From the IMG/VR virus record IMGVR_UViG_3300028920_000276, positions 1 through 23,255 of that record: DNA of 23,255 bases. One strand, 5' to 3'. The stretch comes from a virus. Below are positions 6,648 to 14,095 of this stretch, piece by piece. The position numbers and the translations under genes are program-made. The notes under the pieces were generated by a model, which did no database searches, had not been told where the DNA came from, and saw only the letters and a program-made list of their open reading frames with translations. Position 1 is the stretch's first letter. The number at the start of each line of letters is the position of its first letter.

Positions 6648-6676
6648 AGTATACCTTATTAATATTAATTTGTCAA
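6648..6676 (-). promoter_or_regulatory. SigA-type promoter upstream of the 215-residue gene
   Basis: On the minus strand, TTGACA (6676-6671), a 17-nt spacer and TATACT (6653-6648). It lies directly after the terminator at 6701-6738, marking a clean transcription-unit boundary. Confidence 0.88.
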
Positions 6677-6700
6677 TTAACAGAATGTAACGTTCATATT

Positions 6701-6738
6701 AAAAATAAAAAATCCGCAAACTATTAAATCTGCGGATT
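6701..6738 (-). terminator. Rho-independent terminator
   Basis: On the minus strand, AATCCGCA (6738-6731) pairs with TGCGGATT (6718-6711) across a 12-nt loop, followed by a T-rich tract to 6701. It ends the transcript carrying the metallopeptidase gene and the ThyX/PhoH block above it. Confidence 0.9.
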
Positions 6739-6776
6739 AATGTTCAATAAAATGCTACTCCTTATTCAGTTTAAAC

Positions 6777-7103
6777 TCAACTTTTATGGAAAAGATTTAT
6801 ATCAAAGATGCCTGGATTATCACGAATAAGCATCATTAAAGCCCCAGCTATTCCATCTACTAATTCCTCATCGCTACTCTCACGTTCTCTCCCTAAAATG
6901 CTATTAAATATTCCGTGAGTCAACTCATGTAAGAATATTTTATACATCTGTTGAGGATTACACTCTCTTACATATATCTTGCAATCTTCTTCTACATACA
7001 TCCCACTATAATTTGAAAATTCATCTATTAAAGGTACTACGTCGAAATCAATACCGCCAATTTTAACCTTACCAAAACCGTTTACCGTTTCTCTTTTTTT
7101 CAA
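6777..7103 (-). CDS. Small zinc metallopeptidase-like protein (HExxH)
   Basis: A 108-residue protein with the zinc-binding motif FLHELTHGI (His59, Glu60, His63) in a helix and a downstream acidic EELVDGIAGALM segment (about 80-91) that could supply the third ligand. This architecture matches short phage and prophage metallopeptidase-like domains related to the M78/ImmA group. It lacks an HTH, and the substrate is unknown. It starts at TTG with GGAGG 6 nt upstream. It is the last gene before the terminator at 6701-6738. Confidence 0.8.
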   Translation of the reverse strand: MKKRETVNGFGKVKIGGIDFDVVPLIDEFSNYSGMYVEEDCKIYVRECNPQQMYKIFLHELTHGIFNSILGRERESSDEELVDGIAGALMMLIRDNPGIFDINLFHKS

Positions 7104-7141
7104 TACAAACCTCCAGTGGTTTATTTAGTTAATATCAATCA

Positions 7142-7309
7142 TTAATGGCTTAGTTTTTTGAGTTTAAATAATCGCCAATTTTCCTTATAGTTTTTGTACT
7201 TTTTCCAGTGTTCTTTCTTAGCATCTTCCTCTGTATTTGCTTTCATTATGTACTTTACTTTCTGGTTTGGATTTATCTTTGACTGCATAATAATAAGAAA
7301 CTTCTGCAA
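7142..7309 (-). CDS. Small hypothetical protein (55 aa), TTG start
   Basis: From TTG at 7309, with GGGGGAG about 5 nt upstream, a 55-codon frame reads MQKFLIIMQSKINPNQKVKY followed by a lysine-rich helical tail ending KKLSH. It fills the gap between the metallopeptidase and the 61-residue gene and shares their strand. An internal ATG eight codons in is a weaker alternative start because it has no ribosome binding site. It is highly basic. No family recognised. Confidence 0.6.
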   Translation of the reverse strand: MQKFLIIMQSKINPNQKVKYIMKANTEEDAKKEHWKKYKNYKENWRLFKLKKLSH

Positions 7310-7325
7310 AGTATCTCCCCCTAAA

Positions 7326-7511
7326 TCATTCTAAAACGTTAATAATCTTCTTTATCTTACTCTCAATAACAGCTACTTCAAAAGACTCGCTTGTTTCGTA
7401 TACACCTTGGACATAGCCTAACAAGCTATACAATTTTTCAACTGCTTCGTAGTTTTTATGATACCTCTTGTCATAACTCTCTGCTCTTTTTAATAGTTTA
7501 AGATCGTCCAT
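7326..7511 (-). CDS. Hypothetical protein (61 aa)
   Basis: An unrecognised 61-residue, mostly helical, charged protein (MDDLKLLKRAESYDKRYHKN...) ending in a possible coiled coil. Its ATG overlaps the ThyX stop region (14-nt overlap), with GGAGAG inside the ThyX coding end, so the two are co-transcribed and probably coupled. Confidence 0.7.
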   Translation of the reverse strand: MDDLKLLKRAESYDKRYHKNYEAVEKLYSLLGYVQGVYETSESFEVAVIESKIKKIINVLE

Positions 7512-8094
7512 TCTTTTCTCTCCAATATTTCATTGTAATAGGATAAAGCTCATATAATTTACCCTCTACTTCATCTGCTAATCTATGTATTTCATCCTGA
7601 GCATGGAAATCATTTCTTAGTAATAAGAAATTAAACCAAGCCCTTAGATTCATCTGCCAGTAGAAGTTTACAGCCATTCCTTGAGGTAATACGTACCTCG
7701 CATCTTCTCTATGCACTCCCTCATTTATTAAGTACATATAAATAAGTTCCGCATCTTTATACTGCTGCTCCACTATTTTTAGGTGTTTTTCAGGTACACT
7801 TTCCGGTATTATATACTCTCTTTTAGATACGTTATAACGACCCGAAAATTCTTGAGGGCTTCCTAATCTATGTCTAAACCACTGTCTTGCACAAGGTACG
7901 GAACATTTTACCTCAAAAGTAACAACCGCTCTTTCAAAAGGACTCTCGTGTCCGTGATTAATAAGGAACTTTATCCTCTTATGGACATCTTTCTCTTCTG
8001 TACCTGAATCATGACATATACCCGCAAATTCTGCTATTTTCATATCTGATCCGTAAGAATCTATAACGGCTACAGAAGGTTTAATTATCGTCAT
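7498..8094 (-). CDS. thyX: Flavin-dependent thymidylate synthase
   Basis: ThyX makes dTMP from dUMP using FAD, NADPH and methylenetetrahydrofolate, replacing the ThyA reaction. The signature RHRLGSPQEFSGRY at residues 74-87 fits the ThyX motif RHR-x7-S, with the conserved Ser and following RY. Upstream, CHDSGTEE and HGHESPFERA (about 48-57) match the conserved H-x-S-P-x-E substrate region. The length of 198 residues is typical. It overlaps the thermonuclease gene end by 14 nt and starts at ATG with GAGG upstream. With the dTMP kinase at 11978-12772 it supplies dTTP for phage replication. Confidence 0.96.
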   Translation of the reverse strand: MTIIKPSVAVIDSYGSDMKIAEFAGICHDSGTEEKDVHKRIKFLINHGHESPFERAVVTFEVKCSVPCARQWFRHRLGSPQEFSGRYNVSKREYIIPESVPEKHLKIVEQQYKDAELIYMYLINEGVHREDARYVLPQGMAVNFYWQMNLRAWFNFLLLRNDFHAQDEIHRLADEVEGKLYELYPITMKYWREKNGRS

Positions 8095-8587
8095 TATACA
8101 CCTCTAAAGCCCACATACCTAAACCCTCTTCTTTAGCTAACTCCTCAGCATGTACAAACATTTCTTTATACTTGAACTTATACTTAGTGTAAGCAATACC
8201 ATAACCGTTTCTAACCAGATAGTAGTTTATGAATACACCATCAGATGTGTGTAAATAGCCTAAAAGTCTACCGAAAAAATCTCGTTCTTTCTCGTCAAAT
8301 TCTAAGAAGCATACTGTTCCAACAGGGAACTTTTCTTTAACATGATTCGATGCTTCAATAGCAAAAGGCTGTACTGGTTTAGTCGGATGTACTGATTCAG
8401 GAGTGTCGACACCACTTAGACGAAGTCTCTCCTCTTCACCTCCATACTGTATAACACAGCTATCCCCATCAATCCACCTAACAATTTCTATAATCCGCTT
8501 ACTCATCTGTAGATTAACATCTACTTTTGCACTAAATACTATAAAACTAATCAAAACTAAAACTATTATACTTATATATTTTCTCAC
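8081..8587 (-). CDS. Thermonuclease (staphylococcal nuclease-like), signal-anchored
   Basis: A 168-residue SNase-domain nuclease. Residues 1-20 are a hydrophobic signal peptide or anchor (MRKYISIIVLVLISFIVFSA), so it probably acts outside the cytoplasm or at the membrane. The catalytic set is visible: DGD at 40-42, Arg56 before GVDTPE (Asp61, Thr62, Glu64), and Arg107 in RDFFGRLLGY, equivalent to Arg35, Asp40, Thr41, Glu43 and Arg87 of the S. aureus enzyme. It starts at GTG with GGGGAG upstream. The role could be scavenging host or environmental DNA, or attacking competitors' DNA at the surface; this is inference. Confidence 0.92.
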   Translation of the reverse strand: MRKYISIIVLVLISFIVFSAKVDVNLQMSKRIIEIVRWIDGDSCVIQYGGEEERLRLSGVDTPESVHPTKPVQPFAIEASNHVKEKFPVGTVCFLEFDEKERDFFGRLLGYLHTSDGVFINYYLVRNGYGIAYTKYKFKYKEMFVHAEELAKEEGLGMWALEVYNDDN

Positions 8588-8642
8588 ATTATCTCCCCTT
8601 TATATTTTTAGGCGTACCAAAGCGAAAATTTCCGTGTATAAG

Positions 8643-8825
8643 TTAATCACCTATTTTACCGACAAAATCTTTGCTTTTCGGCATAACGATATTTACGTTT
8701 TTTATAATTTTTTTCGCTACCTCTCCGCAAGCTATGCAGGTTATTTCTTTATCACTATCCTCGATAGGTAACTTCTCGTTAAATTCAATACCACAGTTTT
8801 TGCATTTATATGTATATTTTGGCAT
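8643..8825 (-). CDS. FmdB-type zinc-ribbon protein (60 aa)
   Basis: A 60-residue protein starting MPKYTYKCKNCGIEFNEKLPI, with a second pair CIACG at about 31-35. The two CxxC pairs form a zinc ribbon of the FmdB/CxxC_CXXC_SSSS group, usually annotated as a putative regulatory protein. The basic stretch AKKIIKNVNIVMP follows, as in the family. It lies between PhoH and the thermonuclease in the same operon, with AGGAGT before the ATG. Its partner (nucleic acid or protein) is unknown. Confidence 0.85.
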   Translation of the reverse strand: MPKYTYKCKNCGIEFNEKLPIEDSDKEITCIACGEVAKKIIKNVNIVMPKSKDFVGKIGD

Positions 8826-8835
8826 CTACTCCTCC

Positions 8836-10077
8836 TTATAGTAATTCCGCTGCAAGACTTGCAAGTTCGCTTCTGACACCGTCTTTTAGAGTAACATGCG
8901 CTGTAATCTTGCTCTCTTTAAATTTATTTCTCGCAATTGCAAGACCGCATGATTTTTCGTCTAAGAAAGGCGTATCTATCTGCTGCAAATCCCCTAATAA
9001 TACAATCTTAGAGTTTTCTCCCACTCTTGTTAGTATACTTTTTAATTCTGACCCTGTTATACCCTGTACCTCATCGAAAATTATAAAAGTATTGGATAAG
9101 TTTCTTCCTCTCATGTAAGCTAATGTTTCAAGCTCTATCATCTCGTCTAAATACTCATCATTTGTTTTCTCTTTCAGTAACTCTATATTGTCGAACAACG
9201 GTAAAGCCCAATTTTTTAACTTATCTTCTTTATCTCCCGGTAGAAAGCCTATGTCTTTCCCTATCGGTATAATAGGTTTGATATACAATATCTTTCTATA
9301 CCCTTTCTCAATTGCAGCTGCAAGTGATAGTAAGGTCTTACCTGTACCAGCAATACCTTCTAATGATACAAGCTTAATTGAGTCATCTAATAACGCATCT
9401 AACGCCATTTTTTGTTCCTTGTTTAAAGGCTTTATTCCGCAAACTTCTCTGTCTTTGACGTGTTTAATAACATCGCAGCAATATATCCCTATCGTATCTT
9501 CGTTATACACTATATATTCATTAGGAAATACGTTTTTTAAAGCCGCTTTTTTAACGTCAACGCTGCCTTGTTGCAAGTCCCTTAAAATACTTTGGTTGTA
9601 TTTTGCAGTTGTATAACCTGAGTATTCTTCGTCTACTTTATCAGTAAGATAGTCTTGAGATTCAACACCTAAAGCATCTAACTTAACTCTGAAATTAATA
9701 TCTTTAGTTACTAAGATTGTTTCGTTCCCACTCGTTTCTGATAATACTTTAGTATACAGATAGATGTAGTTATCCTTTAAGTGTTCATCTAAATAATCTG
9801 GCACTTTCATCGAAGTTACGCTATATGCAATTACATACAACTTACCACCATTATCAAGATTAACACCTTCGCTTAAACTTCCTCTTTCTCTCAAGGAGTC
9901 TAAAAACCTAACACATTCCCTACAGTTTGCTCCAAGCTGTCCTTTAGCGCTTTTGAAATTATCTAATTCTTCCAAAACTGTTATAGGAATATAGACGTTA
10001 TTATCCCCGAAAGATGTTAATGAATCTGGTGAATGAAGCAAAACATTAGTGTCCAATACAAAGTTTTTAATTTTCAA
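8836..10077 (-). CDS. PhoH-like ATPase with N-terminal PIN domain
   Basis: A 413-residue fusion of a PIN-type RNase domain (FVLDTNVLLHSP at about 6-17, EELDNFK at 36-42, VTKDINFR at 123-130) and a PhoH P-loop ATPase. The Walker A is EGIAGTGKT (about 240-248), and the Walker B region is FIIFDEVQGI (331-340) followed by VLLGDLQQID. PIN-PhoH proteins (PhoH2/YlaK class) are regarded as sequence-specific RNA helicase/RNases. Phage versions are common but their role is unsettled. It starts at TTG with GGAGG 7 nt upstream. The PIN acidic residues look intact, so RNase activity is plausible. Confidence 0.94.
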   Translation of the reverse strand: MKIKNFVLDTNVLLHSPDSLTSFGDNNVYIPITVLEELDNFKSAKGQLGANCRECVRFLDSLRERGSLSEGVNLDNGGKLYVIAYSVTSMKVPDYLDEHLKDNYIYLYTKVLSETSGNETILVTKDINFRVKLDALGVESQDYLTDKVDEEYSGYTTAKYNQSILRDLQQGSVDVKKAALKNVFPNEYIVYNEDTIGIYCCDVIKHVKDREVCGIKPLNKEQKMALDALLDDSIKLVSLEGIAGTGKTLLSLAAAIEKGYRKILYIKPIIPIGKDIGFLPGDKEDKLKNWALPLFDNIELLKEKTNDEYLDEMIELETLAYMRGRNLSNTFIIFDEVQGITGSELKSILTRVGENSKIVLLGDLQQIDTPFLDEKSCGLAIARNKFKESKITAHVTLKDGVRSELASLAAELL

Positions 10078-10170
10078 TTAAAAGCCTCCTAAACTAAAAA
10101 TAATCTGTTCTAAATTAAATCTGTATTAATCGTAAGGCTTAAAAGGTACTATTTAGCAAAAAACCAACCC

Positions 10171-10398
10171 CTACAAACACGTTTTTTCAATATTGTGCTT
10201 ATCCATGTATCCTTGAATAAGTTTTATCTTTTCATTTGTCTCTATATCCATCCAATATTTATGCTCTTTCATTAAATCCCGTATAGCTTTTGATGTCTGT
10301 TTTATAGAGTAACCTGAATAGATATTCCAATCTCTCCACAAATTATGAACACTTCTCGGTATTCTACCGTCTACCTTTCTCTTCCTCTTTCTACTCAT
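10171..10398 (-). CDS. Hypothetical basic protein (75 aa)
   Basis: Not recognised. A 75-residue protein with a very basic N-terminus (MSRKRKRKVDGRIPRS) followed by helical segments, which suggests nucleic-acid binding. It starts at an ATG overlapping the stop of the 80-residue gene (ATGA overlap), so it is translationally coupled. A 93-nt gap with no clear terminator or promoter separates it from PhoH. Confidence 0.7.
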   Translation of the reverse strand: MSRKRKRKVDGRIPRSVHNLWRDWNIYSGYSIKQTSKAIRDLMKEHKYWMDIETNEKIKLIQGYMDKHNIEKTCL

Positions 10399-10637
10399 AT
10401 GAAGTCCTTTATAGATATAGACCCTCTGTTATAAATAGCTTTAATGTTCTTATCGTACCATATCGATACCTGACCGAAATTTTCCTCTTTATTAGACTCT
10501 TCTATACAGTTATCATTTATTATCTTTAGTGCGTGCCCCTGAATATCTCCAAAGACACGCTCGATGAGTTTCTCTTTTGCTGCTTTTATACTCTTTTTTG
10601 TTTTACTTTTAGCTTTCTCTACATACAATTGGTACAT
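10395..10637 (-). CDS. Hypothetical protein (80 aa)
   Basis: Not recognised. The 80-residue protein has a lysine-rich helical N-terminus (MYQLYVEKAKSKTKKSIKAA) and a C-terminal part with VSIWYDKNIKAIYNRGSIS. It overlaps the next gene by 4 nt and follows the 173-residue gene by 4 nt, so it is part of the same operon. Confidence 0.7.
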   Translation of the reverse strand: MYQLYVEKAKSKTKKSIKAAKEKLIERVFGDIQGHALKIINDNCIEESNKEENFGQVSIWYDKNIKAIYNRGSISIKDFI

Positions 10638-10641
10638 CTAA

Positions 10642-11163
10642 TCACGCTTTCTTTTCTGCTGTTTTCTTACCTCTTCTTAACGTTGTTAACGCACTATCGT
10701 CCATTAATTTTTTACAGATTTTATAATACTCTTTTGTTCTTTCTACTTCATTATTATAATCCCTGTTTACAGCTTCTACGAGATACTCTAAATCCTTCTC
10801 ATCTCCCCACCAAACTATAAACATATCTTCGCTCTTTCTTACTCTTCCGTCGTATGTATTCATGTCTGTACCTGTTAATGTATCATTAAACCTAATACCT
10901 AACAAATATTTTTCGGGGTGTGAGGCTTCTTCCCCTTCTTTATTTATATGTTGGTATTGTGCTCTGTTAGGCATAATTCCTAAAAGTGCTGCTACAATAT
11001 GTCTTTTCTTCGCCTCATAATAATTCTCTAAGAAAGATTTCATGTCAAAAGACTCTGCATAAACATTACACCTTACAGCATCTCCAGTTATAAGCTTCTC
11101 TAAATGCTTATCTAATAGCTTACCTTCTCCTACATTTTTAATCCACTTTTTTAGTAGTCTCAT
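10642..11163 (-). CDS. Hypothetical protein (173 aa)
   Basis: Not recognised. It has a basic N-terminus, a helical region around 45-80 (ENYYEAKKRHIVAALLGIMP), then KYLLGIRFNDTLTGTDMNTYDGRVRK and MFIVWWGDEKDLEYLVEAVN, with a very basic tail (RRGKKTAEKKA). The mixture suggests a cytoplasmic, possibly nucleic-acid-associated protein. Its start overlaps the previous gene by 26 nt, indicating coupling. Confidence 0.75.
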   Translation of the reverse strand: MRLLKKWIKNVGEGKLLDKHLEKLITGDAVRCNVYAESFDMKSFLENYYEAKKRHIVAALLGIMPNRAQYQHINKEGEEASHPEKYLLGIRFNDTLTGTDMNTYDGRVRKSEDMFIVWWGDEKDLEYLVEAVNRDYNNEVERTKEYYKICKKLMDDSALTTLRRGKKTAEKKA

Positions 11164-11728
11164 TTAATTTTTCCTCCACAACTTCTAAGGTTTTAATGAA
11201 GTATTTTTCCTCCACATCTTTATCAAGTATATAAATTTCCGGCTTGTTTAATTCGTATAATCTTTCAAATATTTCTCTGTTAAAGTGTATATAATACTTA
11301 TCGTAATCTCTTACTATTACTCGCTTACCTTTAATAAGGCGGCAAATTTTGTCATAAGCCTTATCTTTAGATTCATTGTTCATGCAATCTACTTTTGTTA
11401 TACTTTGCTGCATTATCATGTCTTTAAATGTTTTCATATGAATAAGTTGGAATACGCTTTTATGGTACGGAAGAGCAGATACTATAAAATCGCCTGTTTC
11501 TTCGTTATAAGGTACGTTAGGTTCAACTTCTTTATTCATATACTCATTAACACCATTTATCTCTTTAACCCAACATAGCTCTTCTGCCACTTCATCTATT
11601 AGAGGTGTAAACCCATAATCTTCAAACGTTTTTATGATACTTTTCCGCATTTTTTCGTCTGTAAAAATGTCTTTCCTTATCAGAAAACTATTCTGTATAT
11701 AGTCCTCAAATGTATTAAACCTGCTCAA
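11138..11728 (-). CDS. Hypothetical protein (196 aa)
   Basis: Not recognised. A 196-residue soluble protein starting at TTG (MSRFNTFEDYIQNSF) with GGAGG 6 nt upstream. The middle has an acidic loop region (about 60-85), followed by helical segments with no catalytic motif I can name. It overlaps both neighbours (14 nt and 26 nt) and so belongs to the operon descending from the dTMP kinase gene. Confidence 0.75.
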   Translation of the reverse strand: MSRFNTFEDYIQNSFLIRKDIFTDEKMRKSIIKTFEDYGFTPLIDEVAEELCWVKEINGVNEYMNKEVEPNVPYNEETGDFIVSALPYHKSVFQLIHMKTFKDMIMQQSITKVDCMNNESKDKAYDKICRLIKGKRVIVRDYDKYYIHFNREIFERLYELNKPEIYILDKDVEEKYFIKTLEVVEEKLNETTKKVD

Positions 11729-11981
11729 GATATACCTCCTGAAATTCTTCCATATCCCCCACAGAACAGTTTACGTCAAAGAAAGTGTCTTTAGACTCTT
11801 TAATGTTTACACCGTCTACGATAGGATCATCATTATCAATAGCTGTTACATAATGAAAAGCGTAGAAAGTAGCGTCGCTAAAATATACTAGATCATAATG
11901 CCTCTCTCCTTCATAGATTCCCATGTATACTTTTAAACCCTCATCAATCTTTTTTAACAATAAGTCCTTGCTTATATTCAT
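11715..11981 (-). CDS. Hypothetical acidic protein (88 aa)
   Basis: Not recognised. A small acidic protein of 88 residues, mainly beta-prone (YDLVYFSDATFYAFHYVTA), with an acidic C-terminus. Its ATG overlaps the stop of the dTMP kinase gene (4 nt), a coupling arrangement. There is no evidence that it is functionally linked to the kinase beyond position. Confidence 0.7.
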   Translation of the reverse strand: MNISKDLLLKKIDEGLKVYMGIYEGERHYDLVYFSDATFYAFHYVTAIDNDDPIVDGVNIKESKDTFFDVNCSVGDMEEFQEVYLEQV

Positions 11982-12772
11982 TTAATCACTCCTCTGATCA
12001 TTAAATGATTCAATATGTTTACATGTATATTATTCACTGTGTCGTCTCCATCAATCTTAATTATTCTTCCTGTTTTATCCTGTTTCCATACATATTGGTA
12101 ATACTCGTATATTCTGTTAAGTTTCGACAAATTCTTCATCTCAAAGTCAAGTCTATCTTCTGCTTCCGCTTGTAGTCTCTGTAAACATATCTTAGGCGGA
12201 GTATTAATATAGAAAGTAATGTCTGGAACAACTCCGAAAAATTCATCGCCTTTAGCGTCTCTTACTCTAATTTTCTCTTCTATATCATCTATATTCATTA
12301 GAGATTCTTTCATTAATTCTTTGTTATTATCTGCCTTAGACAGCCTTAGAAATTTATCTCTCTCTTTTTCAAGCTCATCTTCCAACGATGGTCTTGTAGC
12401 TAATACTGCAATTCTGTTAAGATAATTAAATACATCTCTTGGTATTCTTGAGTACCAATCTCTATAGTATCCTTGATAAACAGTTGTGGAATCAGCCCAT
12501 CTATCACATACTACCGTATGTCCTTGCTCAAGCTCTTCTTTAATTTTTTCTGCTTCAATAGATCGTGCTAAAAGATACCCAAATAATTCTGCTTCGTGAT
12601 TTAGTTCTTTTGTGTATAAGATAATATCTCTTAATTTTCCATCTAAAGCGTCATAGGATGGGTCTGAATGGAAGCGCCACGTCGGGAAGTCTCTCTGTAA
12701 TGCCCTAATCTGTGTAGTCTTGGATGACTTGTCCAATCCCTCAAAACTCAAAAATAAACTTTTTTTATTCAT
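11978..12772 (-). CDS. Thymidylate kinase-like enzyme with internal insertion
   Basis: A 264-residue dTMP kinase-like P-loop enzyme that phosphorylates dTMP to dTDP, following ThyX in dTTP synthesis. The P-loop is FEGLDKSSKTTQ at about 10-21. The DR(Y/W/H) motif is present as CDRWADSTTVYQGYYR at about 89-104, and a sugar/nucleotide loop lies near PDITFYINTP (about 183-192). The protein is longer than the usual 205-215 residues because of a charged helical insertion at about 125-180 (EDELEKERDKF...EEKIRVRDAKGD). Its start overlaps the 17-codon leader frame at 12765-12818. An endonuclease gene lies directly upstream, and a truncated copy of this start lies beyond it at 13996-14046. Confidence 0.9.
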   Translation of the reverse strand: MNKKSLFLSFEGLDKSSKTTQIRALQRDFPTWRFHSDPSYDALDGKLRDIILYTKELNHEAELFGYLLARSIEAEKIKEELEQGHTVVCDRWADSTTVYQGYYRDWYSRIPRDVFNYLNRIAVLATRPSLEDELEKERDKFLRLSKADNNKELMKESLMNIDDIEEKIRVRDAKGDEFFGVVPDITFYINTPPKICLQRLQAEAEDRLDFEMKNLSKLNRIYEYYQYVWKQDKTGRIIKIDGDDTVNNIHVNILNHLMIRGVIK

Positions 12773-12818
12773 CTAATCCCCCATTTTTTTCTGAAATTTG
12801 TTTATTGTTACAGTCCAT
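12765..12818 (-). CDS. Leader frame (17 aa) coupled to dTMP kinase start
   Basis: MDCNNKQISEKNGGLDE, with AAGGAG about 9 nt before its ATG. The ribosome binding site lies inside the last codons of the endonuclease gene. Its stop overlaps the dTMP kinase ATG (ATGAATAA), so translation may be coupled. A related 16-codon frame at 14039-14089 has the same position relative to a kinase-like start, which argues that the leader is an old, retained feature. It could be a real micropeptide or a translational leader. Confidence 0.5.
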   Translation of the reverse strand: MDCNNKQISEKNGGLDE

Positions 12819-12820
12819 AA

Positions 12821-13921
12821 TTATTTCTCCTTTACTATATTATTTTTTAAAATCTTTTTTATATTCTTTAGCTCTGTATAAGGTATCCTAATCAGTCTAA
12901 TATTTCTCTCTTTACAATAGGCATCTTTCATTCTATCTCTTCTTTGACAGCTTTTAAAATTTTCTTCTGCTCTTTCTTGACTTATACCCCCGAATTTTAC
13001 AGGTACAAAATGTTGTTCTCCATCATATTCAATACAAATATTTCTTTCAGGTAAGTAAAAATCAAATCTTAGAGGGTACTTATCCCTTAAATTCTCAAAG
13101 GTCTTCTCTTTTTCAAATACTATACTATTAGCATTTAAAAATTTCTCTATCTTCTTCTCGCCTTTAGAGCATCTACACTTAATACATCGAGTGCCGTGTA
13201 AAAAACTATCTGGAGTTATTAAATATTCATACCCACAAAGGTTATGCCTCATTTTAATTTTAGTTCTTGAGCTAATGTACTCACCTAAAACATAGTACTC
13301 ATCGCCTACTAAATTAAATACTTCTTTTTCAAATTGTGCTTGAGACTTTTTAACTCCTCCAAAACATTTAGAACACTTACGGCCACGTAAAAAACTGTCC
13401 GGTGTTACTAAATACTCATATCCACATTTTTTATGTTTCATAAGTATTTTAGTTTTTGCACTAACGTACTCTCCAAGCACTATATACTCTTCTCCTACTA
13501 ATTCTAACACCTCTTGTTTAAACTGTTCTGTTGCTTTTGTACGTACGTGGCATTTAGGGCATCCAGTTCCTTGTAAAATATGTGATGCTCTTACATCCCA
13601 CTCATAACCACACTTATTGTGCCTCATGAGTATTTTATCATTAGCTCCTGTGTATTCACCTAAAACTTCATATTCATCACCAACAAGATCAAAAACTTCT
13701 TTCTTGAATTTTTCCGTAGTTTTTAAAGCATTAGTAGAACACTTTTGACATCTATGACCCCGTAAAAAATCACTTGATTTAATCTCATATACATAACCAC
13801 AAGTATTATGTCTCATTAATATCTTATCCTGTGATCCTATATACTCCCCTAAAACAGAGTATTCATCGCCCGTTAAAGCATAAACTTCTTTTTTAAACTC
13901 CTCTGTTGTTTTCTTTCTCAT
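12821..13921 (-). CDS. Putative homing endonuclease, four zinc-ribbon modules plus Vsr-like nuclease
   Basis: A 366-residue paralogue of the protein at 1001-2128. Four tandem modules (about 3-250) each carry (T/S)xxxF-(K/E)-(K/Q)-E-V, (D/E)EYxVLGEY, an HxxCGY motif and a final CxxC pair. The nuclease domain (about 253-366) has KGEKKIEKFL, LRFDFYLPERNICIEYDGEQHF, a basic helix, and IRLIRIPYTEL near the end. By family this is a Vsr/EDxHD-like nuclease guided by zinc-ribbon DNA-binding modules. It has its own promoter (13971-13999) and the same start-codon-sequestering inverted repeat as its paralogue. It lies between duplicated dTMP kinase leader sequences, which points to insertion at the kinase start. 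Confidence 0.87.
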   Translation of the reverse strand: MRKKTTEEFKKEVYALTGDEYSVLGEYIGSQDKILMRHNTCGYVYEIKSSDFLRGHRCQKCSTNALKTTEKFKKEVFDLVGDEYEVLGEYTGANDKILMRHNKCGYEWDVRASHILQGTGCPKCHVRTKATEQFKQEVLELVGEEYIVLGEYVSAKTKILMKHKKCGYEYLVTPDSFLRGRKCSKCFGGVKKSQAQFEKEVFNLVGDEYYVLGEYISSRTKIKMRHNLCGYEYLITPDSFLHGTRCIKCRCSKGEKKIEKFLNANSIVFEKEKTFENLRDKYPLRFDFYLPERNICIEYDGEQHFVPVKFGGISQERAEENFKSCQRRDRMKDAYCKERNIRLIRIPYTELKNIKKILKNNIVKEK

Positions 13922-13976
13922 ATAATATACACCTCATAAACCATTATAAAAATATCTCTCTCATGTGTATATTATA
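13921..13976 (-). promoter_or_regulatory. Inverted repeat that could sequester the second endonuclease start
   Basis: TATAATATACAC at 13921-13932 is a perfect 12-bp inverted repeat of 13965-13976, with a 32-nt loop, identical in loop length to the element at 2127-2184. The downstream arm covers the first base of the ATG and touches the GAGG ribosome binding site (13932-13935). The upstream arm contains the -10 box (13971-13976). The loop sequences differ between the two elements while arms and spacing are kept. Confidence 0.72.
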
Positions 13977-13999
13977 GCACGTTTTTCCGTCTTTGTCAA
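13971..13999 (-). promoter_or_regulatory. SigA-type promoter of the second endonuclease gene
   Basis: On the minus strand, TTGACA (13999-13994), a 17-nt spacer and TATAAT (13976-13971), a perfect consensus. The -35 box overlaps the TGA that ends the relic kinase start. Transcription should begin near 13964-13965, just past the upstream arm of the inverted repeat. Confidence 0.9.
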
Positions 14000-14046
14000 T
14001 ACCCTGTAAAATATTTTTTACTTATAAACACACTTTTTTTATTCAT
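13996..14046 (-). pseudogene. Truncated copy of the dTMP kinase start
   Basis: A 16-codon frame, MNKKSVFISKKYFTGY, whose first nine residues match the dTMP kinase N-terminus MNKKSLFLS. At DNA level the first 26 bases differ at only a few positions, then similarity stops. It is preceded by a leader frame like that of the real kinase gene. I read it as the severed 5' end of the kinase gene left on the far side of the endonuclease insertion. Confidence 0.75.
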
Positions 14047-14089
14047 AAAACCAGCTACCTTTTACTGTACTTTGTTTAGTGTTTTCCAT
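14039..14089 (-). pseudogene. Orphaned copy of the dTMP kinase leader frame (16 aa)
   Basis: MENTKQSTVKGSWFYE, with GGAGGG upstream and a stop overlapping the relic kinase ATG (ATGAATAA), exactly as in 12765-12818. The two leaders share the initial AATTATGGA and an ACAAA/AACAAA stretch but have diverged elsewhere. It could still be translated, since its ribosome binding site is intact. Confidence 0.5.
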
Positions 14090-14095
14090 AATTCT

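Noticed and set aside
12821-13921. Very short patch repair (Vsr) enzyme proper
   Set aside because: The nuclease part is Vsr-like, but four zinc-ribbon modules, self-contained regulation, paralogy and the disrupted flanking gene fit a mobile endonuclease rather than mismatch repair.
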